Counted from the first letter of the stretch, positions 8,007-18,293 are shown. The stretch is DNA of 64,000 nucleotides from Winogradskyella tangerina (GCF_003260205.1 NZ_QERF01000011.1:124001-188000); one strand, 5' to 3'. The notes: generated by a model from the letters alone, not told the origin. Numbers and translations are program-made.

Positions 8007-10856
8007 ATGGATACGACCTCTTTTGCACTTAGACACATCGGACCGAATTTAGACGAACAAAAAGCCATGCTAAACACTATTGGTGTTACTAGTATTGAGC
8101 AATTGGTTTCTGAAACTATTCCGGCAGGAATCCGTCTTAACAAGGAACTTGATTTAGATGCTCCTATGAGTGAGCAAGACTATTTAAGTCATATTTACAA
8201 GCTTTCGCAACTCAACAAGGTTTATAAATCATACATAGGGTTGGGATATCATCCTTCAAATTTACCAGCTGTTATTCAACGAAATATTTTAGAAAACCCA
8301 GGCTGGTATACAGCCTACACACCATATCAGGCAGAGATCGCTCAAGGTCGTTTAGAAGCTTTATTGAATTTCCAAACCATGATTATTGACCTCACCGGAA
8401 TGGAAATTGCAAACGCTTCACTTTTAGATGAAAGTACAGCAGCAGCCGAGGCCATGAGTCTTTTATTTGCTGTTAGAGAACGAGCGCAAAAGAAAGCTGG
8501 TATCAATAAATTTTTTGTCTCAGACTTAGTTCTACCTCAAACAATTGCACTACTCGTAACTCGAGCTACACCTATTGGTATTGAACTCGTTATTGGTGAT
8601 GAATCGGCATTCGAACATAACGAGGAATTCTTCGGGGCGTTACTACAATACCCAGGGAAGAACGGCCAGATCACAGACATTAAATCGTTTATTGAAAAAG
8701 CAAACGCTTCTAACATAAAAGTAGCCGTAGCCGCAGATATTTTAAGTCTTATTAAATTAGAAGCACCAGGAAAGTTTGGTGCTGATGTTGTAGTTGGCAC
8801 CACACAACGCTTCGGAATTCCGATGGGTTATGGTGGTCCGCATGCAGCCTATTTTGCTACAAAAGAAGCTTACAAGCGCGACGTTCCTGGTAGAATTATT
8901 GGTGTTACAAAAGATGCGAACGGTCATAGAGCCTTACGTATGGCATTACAGACCAGAGAGCAACATATAAAACGCGACAAGGCTACATCTAATATCTGTA
9001 CGGCACAAGTATTACTAGCCGTAATGGCTGGAATGTACGCTGTTTATCACGGACCAAAGGGCTTGACGTTTATTGCTAACAAGGTGAAAAACACAACGTC
9101 GACACTTTCTAAAGCCTTAGAATCACTCGGTTTAGACCAGGTAAATTCGCATTATTTTGATACCATCCAGATCAAAGCCGATGCTGCTAAAGTTAAAAAC
9201 GAAGCTGAGAAAAAAGAAGTGAATTTCTTTTATCCAGATGAAAATACAGTGACCATTTCCATTAACGAAACAACTTCAATTTCAGACATCAATGAAATCG
9301 TTTCCATTTTTGAAACTGTTACTGGGAATTCAACTGAAGCTGTAGTTTCAATTTCTGAATTAGATACTATTCCAGCGGAATTAAAACGCCAAACTGACTT
9401 TTTAACTTATGATGTTTTTAATTCTTATCATTCTGAAACAGAATTAATGCGTTATATCAAAAGACTAGAGCGTAAAGATTTAGCCTTGAATCATTCAATG
9501 ATATCTCTAGGTTCCTGTACCATGAAACTCAACGCCGCTTCCGAAATGCTACCATTAAGTTGGAGCAGTTGGGGAAATATACATCCGTTTGTTCCTGAAG
9601 AGCAAGCAGCAGGCTATCATTTTGTTTTGAAAACTTTAGAAGATCAACTGACGGAAGTTACCGGTTTTGCTGCAACATCTTTACAGCCAAATTCTGGTGC
9701 ACAAGGTGAATTTGCTGGACTGATGGTAATTAGAGCTTATCATGAAGCAAGAGGTGATCATCACAGAAATATATGCTTAATTCCTTCATCTGCGCATGGA
9801 ACAAATCCTGCAAGTGCGGTAATGGCCGGAATGAAAGTAGTAGTGACCAAGGCGTCTGAGGATGGAAATATTGATGTGGATGACCTAAGAGAAAAAGCAG
9901 AATTACATAAAGATAACCTTGCAGCTTTAATGGTAACATATCCATCTACGCATGGTGTTTATGAGTCGGCCATCAAAGAGATCACTCAGATCATTCATGA
10001 TAATGGTGGACAAGTTTATATGGACGGAGCTAACATGAATGCACAGGTAGGGCTTACAAACCCTGGAAATATTGGTGCTGATGTGTGTCACCTCAACCTG
10101 CATAAAACCTTTGCGATACCTCATGGTGGTGGCGGCCCTGGTGTTGGTCCAATTTGTGTTGCTGAACAATTGGTACCATTTTTACCTGGGAATCCAATAA
10201 TTTCTACTGGTGGTGATCAAGCGATTTCAGCAATTTCCGCAGCACCATTTGGTTCTTCATTAGCATGTATTATTTCTTATGGATACATTAAGATGTTAGG
10301 CGCAAGTGGATTGAGACAAGCTACCGAAGTTGCTATCTTAAACGCAAACTATATCAAAGAGCGTTTAGAAGGCTATTATGATACTTTATATACTGGTGAA
10401 AACGGCAGAGCTGCACACGAAATGATCATTGACTGTCGTGATTTTAAATTAAAAGGCATTGAAGTTACAGATATTGCAAAACGTTTGATCGATTATGGAT
10501 TCCATGCACCAACCGTTTCATTCCCTGTTGCAGGCACCATGATGATAGAACCAACGGAAAGTGAAAGCAAAGCTGAAATGGACCGTTTTTGTGATGCAAT
10601 GATCTCAATTAGAGAGGAGATTAACAGAGCTTCAAAAGAAGAACCTAATAACGTTCTTAAAAATGCACCTCATACCATGGCAATGCTGACATCAGATGAA
10701 TGGTTATTACCATACACAAGACAAGAGGCTGCATTTCCATTAGACTATGTAAAAGACAACAAGTTTTGGCCAAGTGTTAGACGTGTTGATGACGCCTACG
10801 GCGATAGAAACTTAATATGCAGTTGTGCACCTATTGAGGATTATATTGAAGCCTAA
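8007..10856 (+). CDS. gcvP: Glycine dehydrogenase (decarboxylating), P protein
   Basis: This 949-residue protein is the full-length fused P protein of the glycine cleavage system. It decarboxylates glycine with pyridoxal phosphate and passes the aminomethyl group to lipoyl GcvH. Both halves are present: an N-terminal half (1-450) without the lysine, and a C-terminal half with the PLP lysine K700 in NLHKTFAIPHGGGGPG. SSAHGTNPASA is also typical. No gcvH or gcvT is in the window. It has its own promoter, divergent from the UbiA-like gene. Confidence 0.98.
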   Translation: MDTTSFALRHIGPNLDEQKAMLNTIGVTSIEQLVSETIPAGIRLNKELDLDAPMSEQDYLSHIYKLSQLNKVYKSYIGLGYHPSNLPAVIQRNILENPGWYTAYTPYQAEIAQGRLEALLNFQTMIIDLTGMEIANASLLDESTAAAEAMSLLFAVRERAQKKAGINKFFVSDLVLPQTIALLVTRATPIGIELVIGDESAFEHNEEFFGALLQYPGKNGQITDIKSFIEKANASNIKVAVAADILSLIKLEAPGKFGADVVVGTTQRFGIPMGYGGPHAAYFATKEAYKRDVPGRIIGVTKDANGHRALRMALQTREQHIKRDKATSNICTAQVLLAVMAGMYAVYHGPKGLTFIANKVKNTTSTLSKALESLGLDQVNSHYFDTIQIKADAAKVKNEAEKKEVNFFYPDENTVTISINETTSISDINEIVSIFETVTGNSTEAVVSISELDTIPAELKRQTDFLTYDVFNSYHSETELMRYIKRLERKDLALNHSMISLGSCTMKLNAASEMLPLSWSSWGNIHPFVPEEQAAGYHFVLKTLEDQLTEVTGFAATSLQPNSGAQGEFAGLMVIRAYHEARGDHHRNICLIPSSAHGTNPASAVMAGMKVVVTKASEDGNIDVDDLREKAELHKDNLAALMVTYPSTHGVYESAIKEITQIIHDNGGQVYMDGANMNAQVGLTNPGNIGADVCHLNLHKTFAIPHGGGGPGVGPICVAEQLVPFLPGNPIISTGGDQAISAISAAPFGSSLACIISYGYIKMLGASGLRQATEVAILNANYIKERLEGYYDTLYTGENGRAAHEMIIDCRDFKLKGIEVTDIAKRLIDYGFHAPTVSFPVAGTMMIEPTESESKAEMDRFCDAMISIREEINRASKEEPNNVLKNAPHTMAMLTSDEWLLPYTRQEAAFPLDYVKDNKFWPSVRRVDDAYGDRNLICSCAPIEDYIEA

Positions 10857-10959
10857 ATGAACGGTTGAACATCGTAAAACATCTTCATCTATTCTTTTCA
10901 TTTCATCAAATATGGTTACCTTGCCCACTTGTGTACAGAAATAAAAAATAAAGTCGCAT

Positions 10960-12021
10960 ATGAGCATTAAAATCACAGGTACAGGTAGCTATATTCCAAA
11001 GAGTATTGAAAGGAATGAGGATTTTCATCAACATACTTTTTTAAATTCAGACGGATCATCGATAGACTACCCAAATGAGGTTATTGTAGAAAAGTTTAAG
11101 GCTATTACCGGGATTGTTGAACGTCGCTATGCGGACGATCAATTAGTCTCATCAGATATTGGATTTTTGGCTGCTCAAAAAGCAATAGATGATGCTAATG
11201 TAGATCCTGAAGAGATCGACTATATTATTTGTGCTCACAATTTTGGAGATGTAAAAGCAAATACCATCCAAAGTGATATTTTACCTTGTTTAGCTTCGCG
11301 AATAAAGCACCGCCTAAGAATTAAAAATCCAAAATGTGTTGCTTACGATATTCTTTTTGGTTGTCCTGGATGGGTTGAAGGTGTTATTCAAGCACAGGCA
11401 TTTATTAAAGCAGGCATAGCCAAACGCTGTTTAGTTATTGGTACAGAAACCTTGTCTCGTGTGGTTGATAAGCACGACCGCGACTCTATGATCTATTCTG
11501 ATGGCGCAGGTGCAAGTATTGTTGAAGCAATTGATAATGACGAGTCAGGTATCTTGGCCCACGAATCTGCTTCTTTTACTTATGACGAAGCTTATTATTT
11601 GTTCTTCGGAAATTCGAATAATAAAGAATTATGTCCAGACACACGTTATATAAAAATGCACGGTCGAAAGATCTATGAATTTGCGCTGACCAACGTCGCT
11701 CAGGCGATGAAAGACTGTCTGGATAAAAGTGGTGTGGATATTTCAGAAGTGAAAAAAGTATTGATCCATCAGGCTAATGAAAAAATGGATGAGGCCATAA
11801 TAAAACGTTTTTATCGATTATTCAAAGCTAAAGCGCCAGAAGATATCATGCCAATGAGCATTCATAAACTGGGTAATAGTTCTGTGGCTACGGTTCCGAC
11901 GCTTTTCGATCTCATCAGAAACAACAAACTCGAAAAACACCAGATCAATAAAGGCGATATCATCATATTTGCTAGTGTAGGTGCGGGTATGCATATCAAT
12001 GCTATAGTTTACAGATATTAA
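10960..12021 (+). CDS. 3-oxoacyl-ACP synthase III family protein (FabH-like)
   Basis: This 353-residue thiolase-fold enzyme condenses an acyl-CoA with malonyl-ACP or a related donor. The catalytic triad is complete: C135 in LFGCPGW, H270 in IHQANEK and N306 in LGNSSVATVP. It is longer than housekeeping FabH (about 320 residues), with an insertion in the first 60 residues, so it may be a specialised paralogue. It leads a tight run with a methyltransferase-like gene (12 bp gap) and a glycosyltransferase, which suggests a lipid or envelope product. Confidence 0.88.
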   Translation: MSIKITGTGSYIPKSIERNEDFHQHTFLNSDGSSIDYPNEVIVEKFKAITGIVERRYADDQLVSSDIGFLAAQKAIDDANVDPEEIDYIICAHNFGDVKANTIQSDILPCLASRIKHRLRIKNPKCVAYDILFGCPGWVEGVIQAQAFIKAGIAKRCLVIGTETLSRVVDKHDRDSMIYSDGAGASIVEAIDNDESGILAHESASFTYDEAYYLFFGNSNNKELCPDTRYIKMHGRKIYEFALTNVAQAMKDCLDKSGVDISEVKKVLIHQANEKMDEAIIKRFYRLFKAKAPEDIMPMSIHKLGNSSVATVPTLFDLIRNNKLEKHQINKGDIIIFASVGAGMHINAIVYRY

Positions 12022-12033
12022 TTGTGAACTCGT

Positions 12034-12555
12034 ATGTACGAGAAAACCTTTCCAAATAAAAGATTCAGGCTTACCCTTGAATTTCTAAAAAAACATGTAT
12101 CAACATCTGAGTCCATTTTAGATTTAGGAGTAACAAATCCTTTCTCTGAAATCATGACAGCTGAAGGCTACCAAGTTGAAAACACCAAAGGTGAAGACCT
12201 TGATGAAGACCGAACCACTATCGAAAATTCTAGTGCTGACGTTGTAACGGCCTTTGAAATTTTTGAGCATCTTTTATCCCCTTATGAAGTTTTAAAATCT
12301 ATTAAGGCCAATAAGTTGGTAATCAGTGTACCCTTAAGATTATGGTTTGCCCCAGCCTATAGAAGCGCTACTGATAAATGGGATAGACATTATCACGAAT
12401 TTGAAGACTGGCAACTCGATTGGTTATTAGAAAAAACTGGCTGGACGATCAAGGACTCTGCTAAATGGACCAATCCTGTGAAGAAATTAGGCATCAGACC
12501 TATTTTAAGACAATTTACCGATCGCTATTATATTGTTTATGCTGAAAGAGTTTAA
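12034..12555 (+). CDS. Methyltransferase-like protein (class I SAM fold)
   Basis: This 173-residue protein has a class I pattern: a motif I-like ILDLGVTNPFSE (about residues 27-38), then AFEIFEHLLSPYEVL, common to the methyltransferase 11/23 group. Motif I departs from GxGxG (GVTNPF), so SAM binding may be altered. It lies 12 bp after the KAS III gene and 24 bp before the glycosyltransferase gene. The substrate is unknown. Confidence 0.65.
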   Translation: MYEKTFPNKRFRLTLEFLKKHVSTSESILDLGVTNPFSEIMTAEGYQVENTKGEDLDEDRTTIENSSADVVTAFEIFEHLLSPYEVLKSIKANKLVISVPLRLWFAPAYRSATDKWDRHYHEFEDWQLDWLLEKTGWTIKDSAKWTNPVKKLGIRPILRQFTDRYYIVYAERV

Positions 12556-12579
12556 CTTTGATGAAATTTCATATCAATT

Positions 12580-13425
12580 TTGAACTTCTACATCATCATT
12601 CCTGCGCATAACGAAGCTGAATATATCGGTAAAACTATACGCTCTTTGACCGAGCAGACATTTTTGCCCAAAAAGCTTGTTGTTGTAAATGATAATTCAA
12701 CCGACAATACGCAAACCATTGTCGAAGAATTTGCGGAAAGCCATCCTTGGATATCCCTTATTAATAACAATAGTTCTGATGCGCATTTACCGGGTTCTAA
12801 AATTGTAAAAGCTTTCAATAAAGGACTGGAGATCTTAGATCAAGATTTTGACATCATATGTAAATTTGACGCCGATCTTATTTTCCCGAATAACTATTTA
12901 GAAAAGATTGCTGATCATTTCAAGTCTAATTCAAAATTAGGCATGGCAGCAGGTTTCTGTTATATTGAAAAAAACGGCAACTGGATTTTAGAAAACTTAA
13001 CTCGAAAGGATCATATTCGTGGTGCATTGAAAGCCTATAAAAAAGAATGCTTTGAACAAATTGGGCAAATTAAACCATCGATGGGATGGGATACGGTTGA
13101 TGAATTATTAGCCAAATTTCACGGTTGGGAGATCTTAACCGACGAGACCTTGCATGTGAAGCATCTTAAACCTACCGGCCAATCTTATAACAAAGCCTCT
13201 AAGTATTTACAAGGTGAAGCCATGTATAAAATGCGTTATGGGTTTTGGATCACTTTATTATCGGCCTTAAAATTGGCCTATAAAAAGCGTAGTTTTCGCT
13301 TATTTAAAGATTACATAAATGGCTACTTTAAGTCAAAATCTAAGGGTGTTGATTTCTTGGTTTCGGAGGTCGAAGGTAAATTTATTAGGCAGCTACGTTG
13401 GAAGGGTATTTTTAATAAGAAATAA
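12580..13425 (+). CDS. Family 2 glycosyltransferase
   Basis: This 281-residue GT-A enzyme begins with FYIIIPAHNEAEYIGKTI, the GT2 start, and carries the metal-binding DAD at residues 97-99. It should transfer a sugar from a nucleotide-sugar in the cytoplasm. The reading frame is closed by a TGA at 12562, and the only sensible initiator after it is the TTG at 12580, which places the GT2 motif directly at the N-terminus. It is the last gene of the run starting at 10960. Confidence 0.88.
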   Translation: MNFYIIIPAHNEAEYIGKTIRSLTEQTFLPKKLVVVNDNSTDNTQTIVEEFAESHPWISLINNNSSDAHLPGSKIVKAFNKGLEILDQDFDIICKFDADLIFPNNYLEKIADHFKSNSKLGMAAGFCYIEKNGNWILENLTRKDHIRGALKAYKKECFEQIGQIKPSMGWDTVDELLAKFHGWEILTDETLHVKHLKPTGQSYNKASKYLQGEAMYKMRYGFWITLLSALKLAYKKRSFRLFKDYINGYFKSKSKGVDFLVSEVEGKFIRQLRWKGIFNKK

Positions 13426-13431
13426 AACGAC

Positions 13432-14226
13432 TCAGTCTAATTCTTTAAGCAAGTTTGATGCATTTTCAAAATTGAAAAGCTTTTCGTCTTTGATCTTATG
13501 TAATAGATTTCTAGCATCGTCTACCTTATCTTGTTTGAGATACAATAGTGCTTTATACCAATAGCCTTTTTCAGCATCGATTAAATCGCTATTAATTAAC
13601 GTATTGAACGTTATTTCTGCTTCAGAATATCTTTTGAGTTGTATTTGAGATATACCTTGATAAATCAGAACATTGCCCTTTGCTTCTGCAGAATTTAATT
13701 CTGATTCAAAAATTATCAAAGCCTCTTCATATTTTTCATCTTGAAATAGTTTTTGCGCTTCAGATAATTTGTTTTCGGTGTCATTTCTCGAAACGAAAGA
13801 AGGCAAACCATCTAGGTTCACATAATCATTATAAAGCGCTTCGGAAGTAATATTCTGATTGAAAAAGAACTGAAAACCTAAAAAGATAACAATCGAAGCA
13901 GCGGCTAAATAATAGAATAATCTACGCGTGCTATTTGAAGGTTTACCATTATCGTTCTGGCTGGCGTTAGTCGCGATTAGTGTTTTTTTTAAGCTTTGTA
14001 TATCGTCTGAAGCGAGAATCTTTTTGTAACTATCTACGTGTTCGTTATTTGAATCAATAAAGCTCCAATTCTGCTCATCAAGCGTCTCAAAGAGTTGTTT
14101 CTCGATCGTAAATTGCGTCTTAAAATCGGCGTCAACTTCTAATCGTTCTGTGAACAAACTTCTTTCGGCTTCAGATAATTGGTCTCTGAGAAATTTTTCA
14201 ATTAATATGTCATCCTCAATATTCAT
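13432..14226 (-). CDS. TPR membrane protein, putative anti-sigma partner
   Basis: This 264-residue protein has an N-terminal cytosolic part (about 1-100), a single membrane helix near residues 105-122 (LFYYLAAASIVIFLGF), and a periplasmic part with TPR-like repeats (about 145-260). It begins inside the end of the ECF sigma gene (4-nt overlap), the usual place of the factor that controls a sigma. No zinc motif is present. The TPR half may sense a periplasmic protein. Confidence 0.7.
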   Translation of the reverse strand: MNIEDDILIEKFLRDQLSEAERSLFTERLEVDADFKTQFTIEKQLFETLDEQNWSFIDSNNEHVDSYKKILASDDIQSLKKTLIATNASQNDNGKPSNSTRRLFYYLAAASIVIFLGFQFFFNQNITSEALYNDYVNLDGLPSFVSRNDTENKLSEAQKLFQDEKYEEALIIFESELNSAEAKGNVLIYQGISQIQLKRYSEAEITFNTLINSDLIDAEKGYWYKALLYLKQDKVDDARNLLHKIKDEKLFNFENASNLLKELD

Positions 14227-14786
14227 AAACTCTTGAGTTCGTTATAGCGAACATCACTTTTCACTAGATCCTTTAATTTATTTTTACACTTAAATACTCG
14301 TTGCCTTGCAACTGTTTCAGAATTATAATTAAACTGTTCAACCATTATTGCATAAGATACCTTAGCAAAAAATAATTTCAGAATGGCTTTACAGTTTTCA
14401 GAAATTAATTCCAGGGCTTCAGTGAATAATTCCCATCGTTTTTGTTCTAAAACTGATACAGCAATATCGTCATCTTCACTATTCAGTTCAATAACAGCAT
14501 CATTTGTTACCTTTAATTTCGACTTATTTAATTCGCGACGCCATAAATTTTTACAAACTGTAAACAAATACGCCTCAAAACTTGATTTAATTTCGAACTT
14601 TTCTTTCTTATATCTTACGGCGAGTTGTAATAATGCCTTTTGAAATATATCTTCAGCATCCTCTCTTCTACCCTTATTATTTGAAACAAAGCGTATTACA
14701 TTTCGGAATGATTTTTGATAAATATCTTTAACAACTGACTCATTATTTGTAACCAACCCTTCTAAATAATACCTCGGTTCATTCAT
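14223..14786 (-). CDS. ECF sigma factor of the CHAT locus
   Basis: This 187-residue sigma-70 family protein has region 2 (REDAEDIFQKALLQLA and FEAYLFTVCKNLWRRELNK) and a C-terminal region 4 with a less typical helix-turn-helix (AIMVEQFNYNSETVARQRVFKCKNKL). An upstream ATG at 14861 would add 25 residues lying across the likely promoter; ATG 14786 gives the normal ECF start. It is divergent from the lipoprotein/TPR-CHAT gene pair and overlaps its TPR membrane partner. Confidence 0.85.
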   Translation of the reverse strand: MNEPRYYLEGLVTNNESVVKDIYQKSFRNVIRFVSNNKGRREDAEDIFQKALLQLAVRYKKEKFEIKSSFEAYLFTVCKNLWRRELNKSKLKVTNDAVIELNSEDDDIAVSVLEQKRWELFTEALELISENCKAILKLFFAKVSYAIMVEQFNYNSETVARQRVFKCKNKLKDLVKSDVRYNELKSL

Positions 14787-14825
14787 GTTAGTTAAAATTA
14801 AAAGAAAATTAATTTTAGTGGGTAA

Positions 14826-14833
14826 CAAATATA
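14826..14833 (-). promoter_or_regulatory. -7 box of the ECF/TPR operon
   Basis: On the minus strand this reads TATATTTG, an exact TAnnTTTG, about 40 nt before the ATG at 14786. It supports ATG 14786 over 14861 as the sigma start. Confidence 0.5.
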
Positions 14834-14869
14834 TATTTTTATGAACACAAGGGTAAAACAATATTTATT

Positions 14870-15508
14870 ATGAAAACAAAACAATTAAAATTTCTAAGTC
14901 TATTGACGCTAATTTTAGCCTTTAGTTGTTCTGTAGATGAACTCCAAAATGATGCCAATCTCGATGCTGAGGTTGTATCAGAAAAAAAAGTCTCAGATGA
15001 TGAGGCCAGTAAATCGGATTTCAACACGCAGCAAAGAAATAGCAACCAACAGCCCGCTAACAACACTCAAAATTCTGAAACGCCATTACCAGGTGGAGAC
15101 ACCGAAGTCTACTTTTTATATTTAGATATGGAAATTGTAGAAGATCGTTATAATGATGATCCTAACAATCCTCCTTATACGGGACCATTTAACATTCACT
15201 ATCGAAACTTAATGGCAACCCACTTTTCTATTTATCTAATTACAGAAAGTACAACTTGTGAGAATATTGAACGTTGGATAGTAGATTTAGAAGAATACAA
15301 TGCTTATAGAGTTTCTATAGGGCTATCACCAGTTGATAACGACCCTGGTGGTGACAACAACACAGATGGAACCAATACAAGTTCTGGCACGAACAATACA
15401 ACGGTGGCAGACACTAATGGAAAAAAGAATAAAAACGTACCACCTCCTCCTCCACCAGATCCAGACGAACCACATCTTACTATAAGCTACGGCCAATGCT
15501 TCAACTAA
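14870..15508 (+). CDS. Acidic low-complexity lipoprotein
   Basis: This 212-residue protein has a lipoprotein signal with LAFSC and lipidation at C20. It is followed by an acidic and Asn/Gln-rich linker (about 25-75), a compact region (about 80-145), a Gly/Asn/Thr-rich stretch, and a proline run before DPDEPH near the end. The function is unknown. It lies between the divergent sigma gene and the TPR-CHAT gene, with a terminator just after it, so it is probably made in larger amounts than CHAT. Confidence 0.7.
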   Translation: MKTKQLKFLSLLTLILAFSCSVDELQNDANLDAEVVSEKKVSDDEASKSDFNTQQRNSNQQPANNTQNSETPLPGGDTEVYFLYLDMEIVEDRYNDDPNNPPYTGPFNIHYRNLMATHFSIYLITESTTCENIERWIVDLEEYNAYRVSIGLSPVDNDPGGDNNTDGTNTSSGTNNTTVADTNGKKNKNVPPPPPPDPDEPHLTISYGQCFN

Positions 15509-15515
15509 ATAAATT

Positions 15516-15550
15516 AAAAAGCGGATAATAATAATTATTCGCTTTTTTTT
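15516..15550 (+). terminator. Intrinsic terminator after the acidic lipoprotein gene
   Basis: The arms GCGGATAAT and ATTATTCGC pair (one G-U) around a 4-nt loop, with flanking A5 and T8 runs that extend the stem. Confidence 0.75.
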
Positions 15551-15560
15551 AATTTCGCTT

Positions 15561-18275
15561 ATGCGAAAACCATGTCGACTCTTTACCTATCTATTTTTTT
15601 TATTAGTTCCTCTATTAGTTAGTTCACAATCCATTAAAGAAATTCTCACCAATGATGAAATGTCGGTTGAGCAAAAGGAAATACAAGCTTCGGAGATATT
15701 AAATTCTTATAAGTCTAACAAAAATTTCGATTCTTTATTTCATAATAACTATGAGGTCATTAAGTGGTATAGAAAAATAGACAGCCTAGACAAAGCCATA
15801 GCGCTAAATAAGGAGAATTTAGAGTTAATGATTTCTTCGGATTACAACGACCCAACGTTTATCCGTAAAAATATATTTAGCTTAGGCTTTTATCAGAATA
15901 AAAATGGCAATAATATTGATGCGCTAGAGACATTTTCAAGACTATTAAATTATGAAGAGCCCGATAGCTATGCGATTTCTGCAACCTTCAAAATGGCAGA
16001 GATCTACTTTGTTGAGCGCGATCATTATAAAGCGCTAGAATATTACAAGCTCTGCAAGTCCATCTCAGAAAGTCTTAATGATGATTTCAATATTATCCGA
16101 GCAACCATCGGAATTGGACAAACCAGCACCAGAATTAACACTACTAAATCATTAAAAAATGGTATTGATATAACCACCAAAACTATAGCGCGTATTGAAT
16201 CTAACGAGTTAGCTTGTGCCCCTGACTGGCGATTTAAAATTTACAAACTTCTCGGTAATCTTCATTCAGATCGTACTGATTACAATTTTGAACTTGCCGA
16301 AAAACATCTCTTAAAAGCCTTAGAAATTGCCGAAACCATAGACAACCCTTACGAATTGGTCAACATCTATAATGATCTCGGTTTCACCTATCTGATGGAG
16401 AAAGACGAACGTGCCGAAAGTTATTTAATGAAGGCCTTAGATATTGGTCCGTATGGCATTATGTACACCATCGTTACCCGAAATTTAGCCAATCACCATT
16501 TGAATGCAGAAAACTTTGATCAGGCTTTACAGTATGCACAATTATCTTTGAGTGATGTTACAAATACTGAATTGCCTGAAATTACTGCATTACCAACTAA
16601 GGATGTTTTAAAAAATGTAAATGAAAAGTTACACGTTGTGTCTACCTTAGACACTAAAGTTGATATTTGGATTGAATTAGCGCATAGCAGCCAACAAAAA
16701 AAGGACTATTATTTTGAGCAAGCCTTAAAAACTATTGAACTCGCGGATGATTTGATAGACCTTGCTCGAATTGAAAATATTGATCTTAAGTCTAAACTAT
16801 TCTGGCGAAAAACGGCAACCGATCTTTATATAAAAGCCACAGAAGTTTGTTACGATCTTAAAAAGCCTGAAGCTGCTTTCTATTATATTGAAAAAAATAA
16901 AGCGCTTGTTTTACTTGAAGATATAGCCATAAAAACCTTGAGAAATAATTCGGAAGCCTCCAAAGATCTTATTGAACAAGAGCAATTACTTCGGGATAAA
17001 ATTTCGGCATTAGAAAAACAGAAAAACAACACAAATTCTGACGAGCTTCAGCGTGATTTATTATTAGCCAAAGCCGATTACGACGCTTTTATTAATTCGT
17101 TGAGCACAGATAATCAGATATATTTTAAAACCCATCAGCCGGCCAAGGTATTGGCGCTCGACGTTTTTCAAAGTCAATATTTAAATGATAAAACAGCATA
17201 CTTAGAGTATATATTAGACGATAAAGATGGTTACGGATTATTAATTACTAAAACCAGTCGTACACTTTTTAAGATCGAAGCTGCAGATTCACTTAAATCT
17301 ATGGCTATTACTTACCGTAGTTTAATCGACAAGCCATTTAAAACGAAGACCGATATTGAACGTTTCACGCGCATTTCGCATAAAATGTATAATGCTTTAA
17401 TTCCTTCAGAAATTAGAGACATTATAAAAGATAAAACACTCACGATAATACCAGATTATTATTTACAAAATATACCTTTTGAACCTTTGTGTACGCAGCA
17501 AAAAGACCTTAGCTATTTAATCTATGATCATCAGGTTAATTATGCATACAGCCTTTCGTTCTTAGCTGAGAATAACAAAATCGAAAGAAAAAATAACAAT
17601 CCAATTGTTGCCTTCGCGCCAATTGAGTTTGAGTCATTAGAACCCTTACCATATACGGAATATGAAATTTCTGTGATTGATTCAATTTTTAATGCTGAAA
17701 CCTATTCAAACGAAAAAGCCACTAAGGCAAATTTCTTCAAACACACTAACGATTACCAGATCATACATATAGCTTCACATGCAAATGCCTCTGACAGTAT
17801 AAGTCCGAAAATTTCGTTTTATGATGATGTCGCCACTTTGAATGAGCTTTATAATTTTAATAATTCAGCTGAGTTAGTGGTTTTAAGTGCCTGTAACACC
17901 TCTTTAGGGGAATTATATAAAGGTGAAGGTGTAATGAGTTTATCGCGAGGATTTTTTAATGCTGGTTCTAAAAGCGTGATGCCCACCTTGTGGGAAGTTA
18001 ACGATCGAACTACCTTAAATTTAGTGGAGTCCTTTTATTCAAACTTAAAAAATGGCCAAGACAAATCGTTGGCGCTTCATAATGCAAAATTGAATTATCT
18101 CGAATCAAATTCATTAAGCGATGCGTCTCCATATTACTGGGCTTCATTTGTGCTCATTGGAGATTCTGGTGAAATAAATTTAGTTGAGAAAACACCCCTT
18201 TATATATGGGGCATTCTTATCATTTTTTGTGTTCTAATTTTCATCCTTCTGAAAAAAAATAAAAAATTAGGGTAA
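15561..18275 (+). CDS. TPR-CHAT domain protein, membrane anchored
   Basis: This 904-residue protein has a Sec signal (cleavage near residue 23, VSSQS), TPR repeats over about residues 60-440, a coiled-coil patch near 470-500, and a C-terminal CHAT domain, a caspase-related cysteine protease fold. The catalytic dyad appears as H740 in IASHANAS and C778 in LSACNTS. A membrane helix (about 877-897) and a lysine-rich tail end the protein. The topology puts the CHAT domain outside the cytoplasm. It lies beside a divergent ECF sigma/TPR pair, so envelope stress signalling by proteolysis is one possible role. The substrate is unknown. Confidence 0.88.
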   Translation: MRKPCRLFTYLFFLLVPLLVSSQSIKEILTNDEMSVEQKEIQASEILNSYKSNKNFDSLFHNNYEVIKWYRKIDSLDKAIALNKENLELMISSDYNDPTFIRKNIFSLGFYQNKNGNNIDALETFSRLLNYEEPDSYAISATFKMAEIYFVERDHYKALEYYKLCKSISESLNDDFNIIRATIGIGQTSTRINTTKSLKNGIDITTKTIARIESNELACAPDWRFKIYKLLGNLHSDRTDYNFELAEKHLLKALEIAETIDNPYELVNIYNDLGFTYLMEKDERAESYLMKALDIGPYGIMYTIVTRNLANHHLNAENFDQALQYAQLSLSDVTNTELPEITALPTKDVLKNVNEKLHVVSTLDTKVDIWIELAHSSQQKKDYYFEQALKTIELADDLIDLARIENIDLKSKLFWRKTATDLYIKATEVCYDLKKPEAAFYYIEKNKALVLLEDIAIKTLRNNSEASKDLIEQEQLLRDKISALEKQKNNTNSDELQRDLLLAKADYDAFINSLSTDNQIYFKTHQPAKVLALDVFQSQYLNDKTAYLEYILDDKDGYGLLITKTSRTLFKIEAADSLKSMAITYRSLIDKPFKTKTDIERFTRISHKMYNALIPSEIRDIIKDKTLTIIPDYYLQNIPFEPLCTQQKDLSYLIYDHQVNYAYSLSFLAENNKIERKNNNPIVAFAPIEFESLEPLPYTEYEISVIDSIFNAETYSNEKATKANFFKHTNDYQIIHIASHANASDSISPKISFYDDVATLNELYNFNNSAELVVLSACNTSLGELYKGEGVMSLSRGFFNAGSKSVMPTLWEVNDRTTLNLVESFYSNLKNGQDKSLALHNAKLNYLESNSLSDASPYYWASFVLIGDSGEINLVEKTPLYIWGILIIFCVLIFILLKKNKKLG

Positions 18276-18293
18276 CAAATCTTTGTCTTTTGA

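Noticed and set aside
13319-13564. An 81-residue plus-strand frame across the glycosyltransferase end
   Set aside because: It overlaps two well-supported genes and shows no protein-like features.
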